NCBI GenBank assembly: GCA_016215085.1
Contig: JACRMD010000320.1
Location: 1-20,917, forward strand
Origin: Solirubrobacterales bacterium
GTDB taxonomy: Bacteria; Actinomycetota; Thermoleophilia; Solirubrobacterales; Solirubrobacteraceae
Direction of reading: 5' to 3'
Length of the DNA stretch: 20,917 bases
In this document: positions 13,921 to 20,212 of the stretch, piece after piece
How the letters are laid out: every line of letters starts with the position of its first letter
Position numbering within the stretch: position 1 is the first letter of the stretch
Position numbers and translations under genes: made by a program
Notes under the pieces: model-generated
The model's input: the letters and a program-made list of their open reading frames with translations, nothing else
Databases searched by the model: none
What the model was told of the DNA's origin: nothing

Positions 13921-14900
13921 TTGGGCTCCATCTTGCGGGCACCGTAGACGAGGTCGGCGGGGATGCGTCCTTGGGTGATGCGTCCGTGGTGCTCGCGGTG
14001 GAAGTTGTAGTCGTAGATGTAGTGGTCGAGGTGGCGTCTGAGGCCGGTGTAGCGGACCTGCAAGAAGCGGGCGAAGGCTGGGCGCCAGCACTCTTCGAGG
14101 ATGGTGCGGTGCAGCCGCTCGACGTGGCCGTTGGTCTGTGGTCGGCCCGAGCGGATCTGGGTGTGGCGGGTGCCGTGGGGCAGCGCGGCGGCGAACTCGC
14201 GGCGGCCGAACTCGTTGCCGTTGTCGGTCAAAACGCGCTCAAGTTGCCAGCCGGCCTGCTGGAGCTCGCGGGCGATTCGCCGCGCGAGTTTGGAGGTCTG
14301 GGCGATCGTCGGGCCGGCGGGCGGGCAGACGACGAGATCGGCCCAGGCAAACGAGCTGTAGGTGTCGATCGCGGTGATCTGCCAGACCGGACCCTGGGCG
14401 CCGTGCAGGCGCCCGACAAAGAAGCAGTCGATCCCGACCAGCTCGCCCGGCCTGCTGGAATCGATGTGCGGCTCGGGCTCGGGCTCGCGCGGCGGCTCAA
14501 ACGGCGCCCGGTGCCCGGCCACCAACGCCAGACGCTTGGCGCGGGTGTTGAGCCCGTGACGGACCAAGGTCTTGTAGACGCCGTTGGGTGACAGGGCAAG
14601 GCCGCCCCATTCCGGCCGGCCCAGCGCCGAGGCGATCCGCCGCGGCCCCAGACCGGGATGGCCCAACGCGAACGCGATGATCTTCTCCTCGACCATCGGC
14701 GCCAGCTGGTTGGGCATCTGCGGCCGGCGGCGCTCTCGGGGGCGCAACATCTCAAGCCCCGCCCGGTCGACCTCGCGCTTCCAGCGGTAGTAGGTCGAGC
14801 GATGCACCCCCATCAACCGACAGGCCTCAGCGACCCCACGCTCAGCGGCCAGCGCAAACAGCTGCAGGCGATAGCCGAACAGCACGTCATCCTTCGTCAT
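13917..14900 (-). CDS. IS481-family DDE transposase
   Basis: A 327-residue transposase. An N-terminal helix-turn-helix region (about 10-45; GVAEACRLMGVHRSTYYRWK) is followed by a second winged-helix stretch (HPGLGPRRIASALG) and an RNase-H-like integrase core. The catalytic acidic residues are visible: D in ELVGIDCFFVGRL, D in RVLTDNGNEFG, and E in the signature NGHVERLHRTILEECW. The ending YNFHREHHGRITQGRIPAD is typical of this family. It is intact, with a normal length and all three acidic residues, so probably functional. ATG 14900 has an AGGAG Shine-Dalgarno sequence 4 nt upstream, unlike the leaderless host genes around it. Confidence 0.92.
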   Translation of the reverse strand: MTKDDVLFGYRLQLFALAAERGVAEACRLMGVHRSTYYRWKREVDRAGLEMLRPRERRRPQMPNQLAPMVEEKIIAFALGHPGLGPRRIASALGRPEWGGLALSPNGVYKTLVRHGLNTRAKRLALVAGHRAPFEPPREPEPEPHIDSSRPGELVGIDCFFVGRLHGAQGPVWQITAIDTYSSFAWADLVVCPPAGPTIAQTSKLARRIARELQQAGWQLERVLTDNGNEFGRREFAAALPHGTRHTQIRSGRPQTNGHVERLHRTILEECWRPAFARFLQVRYTGLRRHLDHYIYDYNFHREHHGRITQGRIPADLVYGARKMEPK

Positions 14901-14950
14901 GCGGCTCCTGGACTTCTGGTTTGGCGACTTGGAGCCTGAGCCGCAAACCG

Positions 14951-14976
14951 GACGGGCCCGCTAGCGCGGGCCCGTC
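14951..14976. terminator. 11-bp perfect hairpin upstream of the transposase
   Basis: GACGGGCCCGC pairs with GCGGGCCCGTC around TAGC. It stands between the right end and the transposase start, where it would stop transcription entering from outside (a common insertion-sequence safeguard). Confidence 0.55.
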
Positions 14977-15002
14977 CTCATAGAAGTCATCTCTCCCCCA
15001 AC

Positions 15003-15032
15003 AACTGTCGGGAGAACATGGAGTCAGTTCAG
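15003..15032 (-). repeat. Right terminal inverted repeat of the insertion sequence
   Basis: Read on the minus strand it starts CTGAACTGACTCC, mirroring the left end. It ends at 15032, directly beside the second CCTAGT. Confidence 0.8.
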
Positions 15033-15038
15033 CCTAGT
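15033..15038. repeat. Target-site duplication CCTAGT, right copy
   Basis: An exact repeat of 13876-13881. It contains the stop (CTA at 15034-15036 on the plus strand) of the minus-strand TetR gene. Confidence 0.85.
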
Positions 15039-15639
15039 CCCTCCCGCCCGCCGCGGCGACCAGGCGGCACAGCAGCGCGACGGCCTGCGCCTGGTCGAGC
15101 CCCTGCTCGCGCACGAGCGACCGCCAGGTGGGGAACGACAGCGCGTGGCCGATGGCGGCCGCGGTCCGCTCGCGCGCCTCGCCGCGCATACGCCGGCCGG
15201 CCAGCAGCACGTCGCGGGCCGCCTGCAGGTACTCCCGGAACGGCCGGAAGTGCTGCTGCACGAGCGGCATCGCGGGCTCGTCGCGCAGGAGGTTGCCGAG
15301 CATCTGCTCGTTGCGCCCGTAGAAGGCGTACATCTCGGTCAACGCCGTGCGCAGGCGCGCGTCCGGCTCGGCCACGGCCGCCCACGTCTCGAGGTCCGGC
15401 AGCGGGTTCGCCGCCGCCCAGTGCGCGGTGCAGGCGTCCAACAGCGCGCCCTCGTCCGGGAAGTGCCGGTACAGCGTCGAGCGCTGGACGCCGGCGTGCT
15501 CGGCCACGGCGCTCATCGAGGTCCGCGACGGGCCGCGCGTGCCGTGCAGCGCGACGGCGCTCTCGGTGATGCGCCGCCGGGTCGCCTCCTCGGCCTCGGC
15601 GCGGCGCCGCTTGCGGTACGGACGAGTTTCGTGGGACAT
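15034..15639 (-). CDS. TetR/AcrR-family transcriptional regulator
   Basis: A 201-residue regulator. After a basic N-terminus (RPYRKRRRAEAEEATRRRI), the DNA-binding domain occupies about residues 20-66, with the helix-turn-helix SMSAVAEHAGVQRSTLYRHF (41-60) followed by PDEGALLDAC, the standard TetR linker. The C-terminal ligand/dimer domain (about 75-195) is helical and without a recognisable ligand signature. I chose ATG 15639. An open frame continues to 15939 but runs through the divergent cupin gene, so it is rejected. It diverges from the cupin gene at 15722 and probably represses it and itself from the shared 82-bp region. Its 3' stop now abuts the insertion sequence. Confidence 0.88.
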   Translation of the reverse strand: MSHETRPYRKRRRAEAEEATRRRITESAVALHGTRGPSRTSMSAVAEHAGVQRSTLYRHFPDEGALLDACTAHWAAANPLPDLETWAAVAEPDARLRTALTEMYAFYGRNEQMLGNLLRDEPAMPLVQQHFRPFREYLQAARDVLLAGRRMRGEARERTAAAIGHALSFPTWRSLVREQGLDQAQAVALLCRLVAAAGGRD

Positions 15640-15654
15640 GGGTGTCCCGTGATC

Positions 15655-15684
15655 TTGACACATGCGGCGCGCGCTGCGTACGCT
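15655..15684 (+). promoter_or_regulatory. Housekeeping-type promoter of the cupin gene (TTGACA-N18-TACGCT)
   Basis: A consensus -35 TTGACA (15655-15660) is 18 nt from TACGCT (15679-15684), the best -35/-10 pair in the window. The predicted start is near 15691, leaving a leader of about 31 nt before ATG 15722. Confidence 0.65.
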
Positions 15685-15697
15685 TTCACGCGACACT

Positions 15698-15707
15698 GTT
15701 GTACGAC
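15698..15707. promoter_or_regulatory. Possible TetR operator (GTTGTACGAC)
   Basis: An imperfect palindrome centred on GTAC, just downstream of the predicted cupin start site in the tetR-cupin gap, where a repressor would block the promoter. Short and inexact, so tentative. Confidence 0.3.
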
Positions 15708-15721
15708 GAAAGTAGGTGACG

Positions 15722-16243
15722 ATGTCCTCCTCCACCACGACGGGCCCGCGGGTGATCGGCCCGAAGGACGGCAAGGCCGGCTTCCTCGGGAGCATCGGCG
15801 TGCGGTTCATGATCGACGGCCCCGACGCGGGCGAGCGCCTCTCGCTCGTCGAGCACCCCATGGGCCCGCGCGCGCTGGCGGCGCCGCTGCACCGCCACCT
15901 GCGCGAGGACGAGTACAGCTTCGTCCTCGAGGGCCGCATCGGCGCGCTGCTGGGCGACGAGGTCGTCTACGCGGGCCCGGGCGACCTGGTCTTCAAGCCG
16001 CGCAACCAGTGGCACACCTTCTGGAACGCCGGCGACGAGCCCGCGCGCCTGCTGGAGATCATCTCGCCGGCCGGCTTCGAGCGCTTCTTCGCCGAGCTCG
16101 TCGACCTCGGCGGCGTGGCGCAGGCCGACCCCGGCGACGTCGCCGCCCTCTGCGCCCGCTACGAGCTCGAGATGGACCCCGACAGCGTCCCGGGCCTCGT
16201 CGAGCGCTTCGGCGTGCGCTTCCCCGGCGACCCGGTCGTCTAG
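15722..16243 (+). CDS. Cupin-domain protein divergent from TetR
   Basis: A 173-residue protein with a central cupin barrel. Motif 1 is PLHRHLREDEYSFVLEG (H57, H59, E63/E64) and motif 2 is PGDLVFKPRNQWHTFWN (H98), so the metal site is complete. A C-terminal helical extension (about 115-173; FERFFAELVDLGG) goes beyond the minimal fold, as in quercetinase-like or cupin_2 proteins of unknown substrate. ATG 15722 is preceded by AGGTGA; a GTG at 15716 is possible but worse placed. The consensus promoter and the divergent TetR suggest inducible expression, perhaps by an aromatic or other hydrophobic compound (inference). Its stop shares CTAG with the converging channel gene. Confidence 0.82.
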   Translation: MSSSTTTGPRVIGPKDGKAGFLGSIGVRFMIDGPDAGERLSLVEHPMGPRALAAPLHRHLREDEYSFVLEGRIGALLGDEVVYAGPGDLVFKPRNQWHTFWNAGDEPARLLEIISPAGFERFFAELVDLGGVAQADPGDVAALCARYELEMDPDSVPGLVERFGVRFPGDPVV

Positions 16244-16899
16244 CCGGGGCCGGGACGCCGCATGATCGTCAGCCCCACCAGGCGCGAGACGACCAGCGCG
16301 ACGTAGCCGAGCCCGGCAAGCTGCTCGATCATCACCACGCTGCGGGCGAAGGCCTTGACCGGCACGACGTCGCTGAGGCCCGTGCTCGTCAGCGTGGTGA
16401 AGCTGAGGAACAGCAGCTCCATCCACGACCGGTCGGCGGCCGGGGCGACCGCCGCGGTGAAGCTGCGCGGCTCGACCGCCTGGATCACCACGAAGATGTA
16501 GGCGAAGCCCCACGCGACCAGCGTGAACGTCGCGCCGACGGCGAACAGCTCGTCGCGGGTGATCTCGTGGTCGGCCAGCATGTAGGCGATGAGCGCGCCG
16601 GCCGCGTAGAAGTACAGCGCCGCCTCGAACGCCGACGAGTACGGCAGCAGCGCGTCGTCGCCGGTGACCACCTGGATGAGGAGCAGGACCAGTGCGGGGA
16701 TGCCGAGCACGATGCTGACCGAGGTCAGCCCCGGCGAGCTGCGCACGGCCAGGACCACGAGGCCGAGCACCAGGACGCCGAAGAGCGACAGCAGCGCGCG
16801 GCCCGTCCCGCGGCCCTCCATGAACGGGTACAGGAGGACGCCCGCCAGCTGGACGGCGAAGAGGACGGCCGACGGCTCGCGGCGGACGAAGCGGACCAC
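16240..16899 (-). CDS. Ion-channel-like membrane protein (K+ channel superfamily, atypical filter)
   Basis: A 219-residue integral membrane protein with about six hydrophobic helices (near 10-26, 35-52, 58-78, 88-108, 118-140 and 185-208). A pore-like re-entrant segment, ELLFLSFTTLTSTGLSDVVP (161-180), precedes the last helix. This matches the Ion_trans_2 two-TM-plus-pore module: T-x-T-T-V-G-Y-G-D is read here as T-L-T-S-T-G-L-S-D, with the first Gly and the Asp kept but Tyr-Gly replaced by Leu-Ser. No RCK/TrkA-N domain is attached. Ion selectivity is therefore uncertain. GTG 16899 follows a TAGGTT box by 6 nt. The stop overlaps that of the converging cupin gene (CTAG). Confidence 0.75.
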   Translation of the reverse strand: MVRFVRREPSAVLFAVQLAGVLLYPFMEGRGTGRALLSLFGVLVLGLVVLAVRSSPGLTSVSIVLGIPALVLLLIQVVTGDDALLPYSSAFEAALYFYAAGALIAYMLADHEITRDELFAVGATFTLVAWGFAYIFVVIQAVEPRSFTAAVAPAADRSWMELLFLSFTTLTSTGLSDVVPVKAFARSVVMIEQLAGLGYVALVVSRLVGLTIMRRPGPG

Positions 16900-16905
16900 C
16901 GCGGC

Positions 16906-16911
16906 AACCTA
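16906..16911 (-). promoter_or_regulatory. -10 box TAGGTT, leaderless configuration
   Basis: On the minus strand TAGGTT ends 6 nt before GTG 16899. No Shine-Dalgarno sequence is present. Confidence 0.5.
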
Positions 16912-16981
16912 GCGCCCGCCCCGGCGTCGTCCTGCGAGGTCCGCAGTCGGACACACGTCCAGGCCCGAATCGGCGAGGCGG

Positions 16982-17359
16982 ATGATCCGCGACATGCGAA
17001 ACCACCTCACGCGTCGCGTCACCAGCGCGGCCACCGCCCTCGCGGTGGTGGTCCCGGCCACGGCGGCGATCGGCGCCCCACCCCCGCGCGACTTCGCCCG
17101 GACGTTCCCGTCGGCGGCGCGGCTGTGCGAGCGGGCGGACGCCGGCAAGCTCCGCGGCGCGCTCAAGGGCAAGGACGCCCAGGTCGAGGCCGCGTGCGCG
17201 CAGCTGCGCACCGCGTTCGCGAACGCGTCCACGCTCAACGGGCGCGCGCGGCGCCTCGCGCTCAACGCCGCCCGCCAGGCGTTCTGGGGCCAGGTCGCGG
17301 CGATCGCCAACGGCACGGCCGAGGTGCCGCCGCCGGACCCGCCGATCTACACCAACTAG
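16982..17359 (+). CDS. Small secreted protein, unknown function
   Basis: A 125-residue product with an N-terminal signal peptide (positively charged MRNHLTRRV, then a hydrophobic SAATALAVVVPATAAIGAP). The mature part is about 90 residues, mainly helical and Ala/Arg-rich, with two cysteines (LCERADAG and EAACAQL) that could form a disulfide, and a Pro-rich C-terminus (PPPDPPIY). I recognise no family. The start is ambiguous: ATG 16982 has GAGG close upstream, while ATG 16994 gives a cleaner signal peptide. It diverges from the channel gene and is followed by a hairpin terminator. The cell-surface or periplasm-like location is inferred from the leader only. Confidence 0.6.
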   Translation: MIRDMRNHLTRRVTSAATALAVVVPATAAIGAPPPRDFARTFPSAARLCERADAGKLRGALKGKDAQVEAACAQLRTAFANASTLNGRARRLALNAARQAFWGQVAAIANGTAEVPPPDPPIYTN

Positions 17360-17385
17360 ACCTTCCGGGGAGGGAGACGCCGGAT

Positions 17386-17413
17386 CACGGCCCGCCTGCC
17401 ACGGCGGGCCGTG
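17386..17413. terminator. Bidirectional hairpin terminator
   Basis: A perfect 11-bp stem (17386-17396 with 17403-17413) and 6-nt loop in the 88-bp gap between the converging genes ending at 17359 and 17448. There is no T tract. Confidence 0.6.
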
Positions 17414-17447
17414 GCCGGTCGCTCAAGGCCTGCGCAGCGCGCCCGGC

Positions 17448-18359
17448 TCAGGCGCGCGGACGCAAGTGCCCCGGGATCCCGGCGTCGTCGCCGGTCCGCC
17501 GCAGGGCGTGCTCGTCGTCGGGGGCGAGGCCGAGGCCGTCGCCGGCACGGCCGATCCAGGGCAGGCCGTCGGGCGACACCGGCCGCGGGCACGCCCGCAC
17601 CGCGAGCACGCGGGCGTCGCGCAGCGCGGGCACGAAGCGGGCGCCGCGCGACACCAGCGCCGGCACCTCGGCCGCCGGGTCCGGCTCGGCGGCGAGGAAC
17701 GTCGAGCCGAGGATCGTCGCCTCCGCGGTGGCGACGATGCTGAAGACCCGCTCGGGCGGCGCGGCGCCGCCGACGCTGTCCACGCCCGCCTCCTCGATCA
17801 CGTGGCGCGGCGGGGGGAGGTCGACGACGGCGGTGACGCCCCAGACGGGGCGGGCGCGGCCGTCCCACGCGCCGCGGGCGTCGAGCAGGACGTCGCCGGG
17901 CGGCGGGGCCTCGCGCACGAACGACGCCCCGCGCGACCGGGCCAGCTCGGCCAGCGCGCGCGTCGCGCGCTCCGGCGACACCGTCCACCCGGTGTCGAGC
18001 CGCAGCGCGCGCTGCCCGGGCGCGAGGCACGGCTCCAGCGCGGCGGCGTCCGCGACGACCTCGGGCGCGAGCTCCGGGAAGCGCGCGGCGACCGCGCCGG
18101 CCTCGGCCTCGCCCCCGACGACGAGCACGCCCTGCGGCGGACCGGCGACGACGCCGAGCTCGCGGTACCAGCCGAGCGTCGCCTCGTGGAGCGCCAGCGT
18201 GCGCTCCTCCATCGGGTGCTGCACCGAGCCGGAGTTGCGCCCCGACGCGCCCGCCGCGATGCCGGCCGGGTCGACGACGACGACCTCCGCGCCGAGCCGC
18301 GCGAGCTCGGCCGCCGCGGCGCAGCCGACCACGCCCGCGCCGAGGACCGTGACCCGCAT
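17448..18359 (-). CDS. FAD-dependent oxidoreductase (DAO family), 3' end rearranged
   Basis: A 303-residue DAO-type flavoprotein. The N-terminus VTVLGAGVVGCAAAAELARLG is the dinucleotide fold, VVVVDP follows, and GASGRNSGSVQHP is the flavin-contact Arg/Ser/Gly stretch of glycine/sarcosine-oxidase relatives. The middle matches the substrate domain, up to SPDGLPWIGRAGDG. Relatives (including ThiO in this window) then continue with a Gly-rich GH-x-GI segment and helix closing the FAD site. Here the frame instead runs through LGLAPDDEHALRRTGDDAG and stops after about 30 residues. That tail is encoded by an inverted copy of the gene's own codons for VVAGPPQGVLVVGGEAEA. The enzyme is probably truncated and impaired. 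ATG 18359 lies 8 nt after a TAGCGT box. Confidence 0.78.
   Translation of the reverse strand: MRVTVLGAGVVGCAAAAELARLGAEVVVVDPAGIAAGASGRNSGSVQHPMEERTLALHEATLGWYRELGVVAGPPQGVLVVGGEAEAGAVAARFPELAPEVVADAAALEPCLAPGQRALRLDTGWTVSPERATRALAELARSRGASFVREAPPPGDVLLDARGAWDGRARPVWGVTAVVDLPPPRHVIEEAGVDSVGGAAPPERVFSIVATAEATILGSTFLAAEPDPAAEVPALVSRGARFVPALRDARVLAVRACPRPVSPDGLPWIGRAGDGLGLAPDDEHALRRTGDDAGIPGHLRPRA
17480..17538 (+). repeat. 59-bp perfect inverted repeat, arm A (inside the FAD gene's 3' end)
   Basis: Identical to the reverse complement of 18098-18156 over 59 bases, with 559 bp between the arms. Read on the plus strand it gives the same peptide (VVAGPPQGVLVVGGEAEA) that arm B encodes on the minus strand, so arm A appears to be the derived copy. 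Confidence 0.92.
18098..18156 (-). repeat. 59-bp perfect inverted repeat, arm B (original, in-frame copy)
   Basis: Encodes a normal DAO-family stretch on the minus strand. Arm A is its inverted duplicate. Similarity stops abruptly on both sides. Confidence 0.92.
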
Positions 18360-18367
18360 GGGCGCGG

Positions 18368-18373
18368 ACGCTA
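18368..18373 (-). promoter_or_regulatory. -10 box TAGCGT (FAD oxidoreductase), leaderless configuration
   Basis: Ends 8 nt before ATG 18359 on the minus strand, within a 33-bp divergent gap. Confidence 0.5.
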
Positions 18374-18378
18374 CCGGC

Positions 18379-18384
18379 TACCTT
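18379..18384 (+). promoter_or_regulatory. -10 box TACCTT (phosphoesterase), leaderless configuration
   Basis: Ends 8 nt before ATG 18393 on the plus strand, five bases from the opposing TAGCGT box. Confidence 0.45.
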
Positions 18385-18392
18385 CGGCCGGG

Positions 18393-19073
18393 ATGCGCAT
18401 CGCGATCCTCGCCGACGTCCACGGCAACCTGCCGGCGCTCGAGGCCGTCCTGCGCGACGTCGAGGCCGAGGGCTTCGACCTCGTGGTCTCCGCCGGCGAC
18501 GTCGTCAGCGGGCCGATGCCGGCCGCGTGCCTGGAGCGCCTGGCCGCGCTGGGCGACCGCATCCGCTGGGTGATGGGCAACGCCGACCGCGAGGCGCTCG
18601 ACGGCACCGACGCGTGGGTGCACGAGCGGCTGACGCCCGAGCAGCTGGCGATCGTCGAGCGGTTCGCGCCGACCGTCGACCTCGGCGAGGTCCTCGTCTG
18701 CCACGGGACGCCGGCCTCGGACGAGGAGTGCGTCACGCTGCTGACGCCGCCGGAGCGGCTGGAGCGGCTCCTCGCGGGCGAGGAGCACCCGGTCGTCGTC
18801 GGCGGCCACGTGCACCACCAGTTCGTCCAGCGGGCGGGCCGCACGCAGTGGGTCAACGCCGGCAGCGTCGGGATGCCCTACGAGGGCGCCGAGGGCGCGT
18901 TCTGGGTGGCGATCCTCGACGACGGCACGCCCGACCACCGCCGCTCGGCCTACGACGTCGGCGCCGCGCTGGAGGTCATCGCCGCCACCGGCTACCCCGA
19001 GGACCTCACCGACGTGCTGCGCGGGAAGGTGACCCCGCAGGAGGCGGCCGCGGCGTTCGAGCCGGCGTCGTAG
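18393..19073 (+). CDS. YfcE/MJ0936-like metallophosphoesterase
   Basis: A 226-residue calcineurin-like phosphoesterase with a two-metal site. All five motifs are present: D8-x-H10 in ILADVHGN, D36 in VVSAGDVVSG, N63 in VMGNADRE (usual GNHD/E, here GNAD), H104 in LVCHGTP, and H139-x-H141 in VGGHVHHQF. The C-terminal VNAGSVGMPYEG is typical of the YfcE/MJ0936 group (phosphodiesterase activity on small substrates in tested members). No signal peptide, so cytoplasmic. ATG 18393 is 8 nt from a -10 box and diverges from the FAD oxidoreductase. Its TAG stop forms the first three bases of the next gene's TAGGGT box. Confidence 0.9.
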   Translation: MRIAILADVHGNLPALEAVLRDVEAEGFDLVVSAGDVVSGPMPAACLERLAALGDRIRWVMGNADREALDGTDAWVHERLTPEQLAIVERFAPTVDLGEVLVCHGTPASDEECVTLLTPPERLERLLAGEEHPVVVGGHVHHQFVQRAGRTQWVNAGSVGMPYEGAEGAFWVAILDDGTPDHRRSAYDVGAALEVIAATGYPEDLTDVLRGKVTPQEAAAAFEPAS

Positions 19074-19076
19074 GGT
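19071..19076 (+). promoter_or_regulatory. -10 box TAGGGT built on the upstream stop codon
   Basis: TAG is the phosphoesterase stop, and the hexamer ends 8 nt before ATG 19085. One sequence would serve both translation stop and promoter. Confidence 0.5.
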
Positions 19077-19084
19077 CCAGCCCC

Positions 19085-20029
19085 ATGCGCGCAGCCACGA
19101 TCCGTGACGGCGAGGTCGTCGTCGAGGAGCACGCCGACCCGGAGCCCGGCGCCGGCGAGGTGCTCGTCCGCGTCCGCGCGGCGGGCCTCAACGGCGCCGA
19201 CCTGCTCCAGAAGGCCGGCGGCTACCCCGCGCCGCCCGGCTCGCCGGCGGACATCCCCGGGCTCGAGCTCGCGGGCGAGGTGGTCGCGAACGGCCCCGGC
19301 GCGACGCGCTTCGCCGAGGGCGACCGCGTCATGGCGATCGTGGGCGGGGGCGGGCAGGCCGAGCTCGCCACGGTCCACGAGCGCCAGCTCATGCCGGTGC
19401 CCGCGAACCTCGACTGGCCCGAGGCGGGCGGCGTGCCCGAGGTCTTCACCACCGCCTACGACGCGCTGTTCACGCAGGCCGGCCTGGCCGCGGGCGACCG
19501 GCTGCTCGTCCACGGCGCGGCGGGCGGCGTCGGCACCGCCGGCGTGCAGCTCGGCGCCGCGGCCGGCGCGCACGTCACCGCGACCGTCCGCAACGCCGGC
19601 AGCCGCGAGGCCGTCCGGGCGCTCGGCGCCCACGAGGTGCTCGACCCCGAGGGCTTCGAGGAGCACGGCCCGTTCGACGTCGTGCTCGAGCTCGTCGGCG
19701 CGCCCAACGTCCCGGGCGACCTGAAGGCGCTGGACACGGGCGGGCGCATCGTCGTCATCGGCGTCGGCGCGGGCTTCAAGGCCGAGGTCAACCTGCTCGC
19801 GCTCATGGGCAAGCGCGCGCGGATCAGCGCCTCGACGCTGCGGGCGCGCCCGCTCGAGGAGAAGGCGGCGACGGCGCGCGCGATGGAGCGCCACGTCCTG
19901 CCGCTGCTGGAGCGGGGCGTGCTGCGCGTGCCGGTGGCCGAGACCTTCGCGCTCGACGACGTCGCTGCGGCCTACGACCGGTTCAAGGCCGGCGGCAAGG
20001 TCGGCAAGATCGTCGTGACGACCGGCTAG
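19085..20029 (+). CDS. NAD(P)H:quinone oxidoreductase (zinc-free MDR family)
   Basis: A 314-residue medium-chain dehydrogenase/reductase of the quinone-reductase type. The N-terminal GroES-like domain shows VLVRVRAAGLNGADLLQ, with no zinc-ligand Cys, followed by GYPAPPGSPADIPGLELAG, the PIG3/QOR signature. The nucleotide-binding domain has LLVHGAAGGVGTAGVQL (about 140-156) and the C-terminal ALDDVAAAYDRFKAGGKVGKIVV. It probably reduces quinones or enones with NADPH in the cytoplasm. It is the same strand and 11 bp from the phosphoesterase, but has its own -10 box. Its stop shares CTAG with the zinc-ribbon gene on the other strand. Substrate not predictable. Confidence 0.9.
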   Translation: MRAATIRDGEVVVEEHADPEPGAGEVLVRVRAAGLNGADLLQKAGGYPAPPGSPADIPGLELAGEVVANGPGATRFAEGDRVMAIVGGGGQAELATVHERQLMPVPANLDWPEAGGVPEVFTTAYDALFTQAGLAAGDRLLVHGAAGGVGTAGVQLGAAAGAHVTATVRNAGSREAVRALGAHEVLDPEGFEEHGPFDVVLELVGAPNVPGDLKALDTGGRIVVIGVGAGFKAEVNLLALMGKRARISASTLRARPLEEKAATARAMERHVLPLLERGVLRVPVAETFALDDVAAAYDRFKAGGKVGKIVVTTG

Positions 20030-20205
20030 CCCTCGTCGGGCTCGGCGTCCTCGTCGTTGACGGGGACGACGTCGTTCATGTGGATGGTGCAGAGGCTCGG
20101 GCCCCCGCGCTCGAGGACGAGCTCCAGCTCGCGCGGGGTGAGCTTCGCGCCGCACTCCTCGCAGCGCTCGCTCGCGGTCTCCAGCGTCCGCTCTTCAAGC
20201 TCCAT
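20026..20205 (-). CDS. Small zinc-ribbon-like protein (59 residues)
   Basis: A short gene: MELEERTLETASERCEECG, then KLTPRELELVLERGGPSLC, TIHMND and an acidic tail (DEDAEPDEG). Cysteines 15 and 18 (CEEC), with C39 and H42 (CTIH), form a plausible C2-CH zinc knuckle about 20 residues apart. The pattern C-x2-CG-x-LTP-E then GGPxLC-x2-H looks like a small conserved actinobacterial protein, but I cannot name it. ATG 20205 follows a TAGGCT box by 7 nt and lies 10 nt after the membrane-protein stop. The gene's own TAG shares CTAG with the quinone reductase stop. Codon use (GC-rich third positions) agrees with real coding. Confidence 0.72.
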   Translation of the reverse strand: MELEERTLETASERCEECGAKLTPRELELVLERGGPSLCTIHMNDVVPVNDEDAEPDEG

Positions 20206-20212
20206 GCCCGCG

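Larger units (their letters stand above)
13882..15032 (-). mobile_element. Complete IS481-type insertion sequence, 1,151 bp
   Basis: The element has imperfect terminal inverted repeats beginning CTGAAC-GACTCC (left 13882-13911; right 15003-15032 read on the minus strand; 20 of the first 26 positions match). It is flanked by the 6-bp direct repeat CCTAGT on both sides, and one intact transposase gene on the minus strand fills most of it. Base composition is visibly less GC-rich than the surrounding genes, consistent with recent arrival. A hairpin lies just inside each end (13898-13920 and 14951-14976). Length and single-ORF organisation fit the IS481 family. The intact gene and perfect duplication suggest a recent insertion. 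Confidence 0.88.

Noticed and set aside
15640..15939. Longer TetR start giving 301 residues
   Set aside because: The extension runs antisense through the cupin coding region and past the promoter; ATG 15639 gives a standard TetR length.
17480..18156. Inverted repeat as ends of a transposon
   Set aside because: No transposase or target duplication; one arm is ordinary coding sequence of the same gene, so a rearrangement explains it better.
15145..18573. Plus-strand open frame of over 1,100 codons through tetR to the phosphoesterase
   Set aside because: It is antisense to tetR, the channel and the FAD gene and off-frame to the cupin; no recognisable domains.
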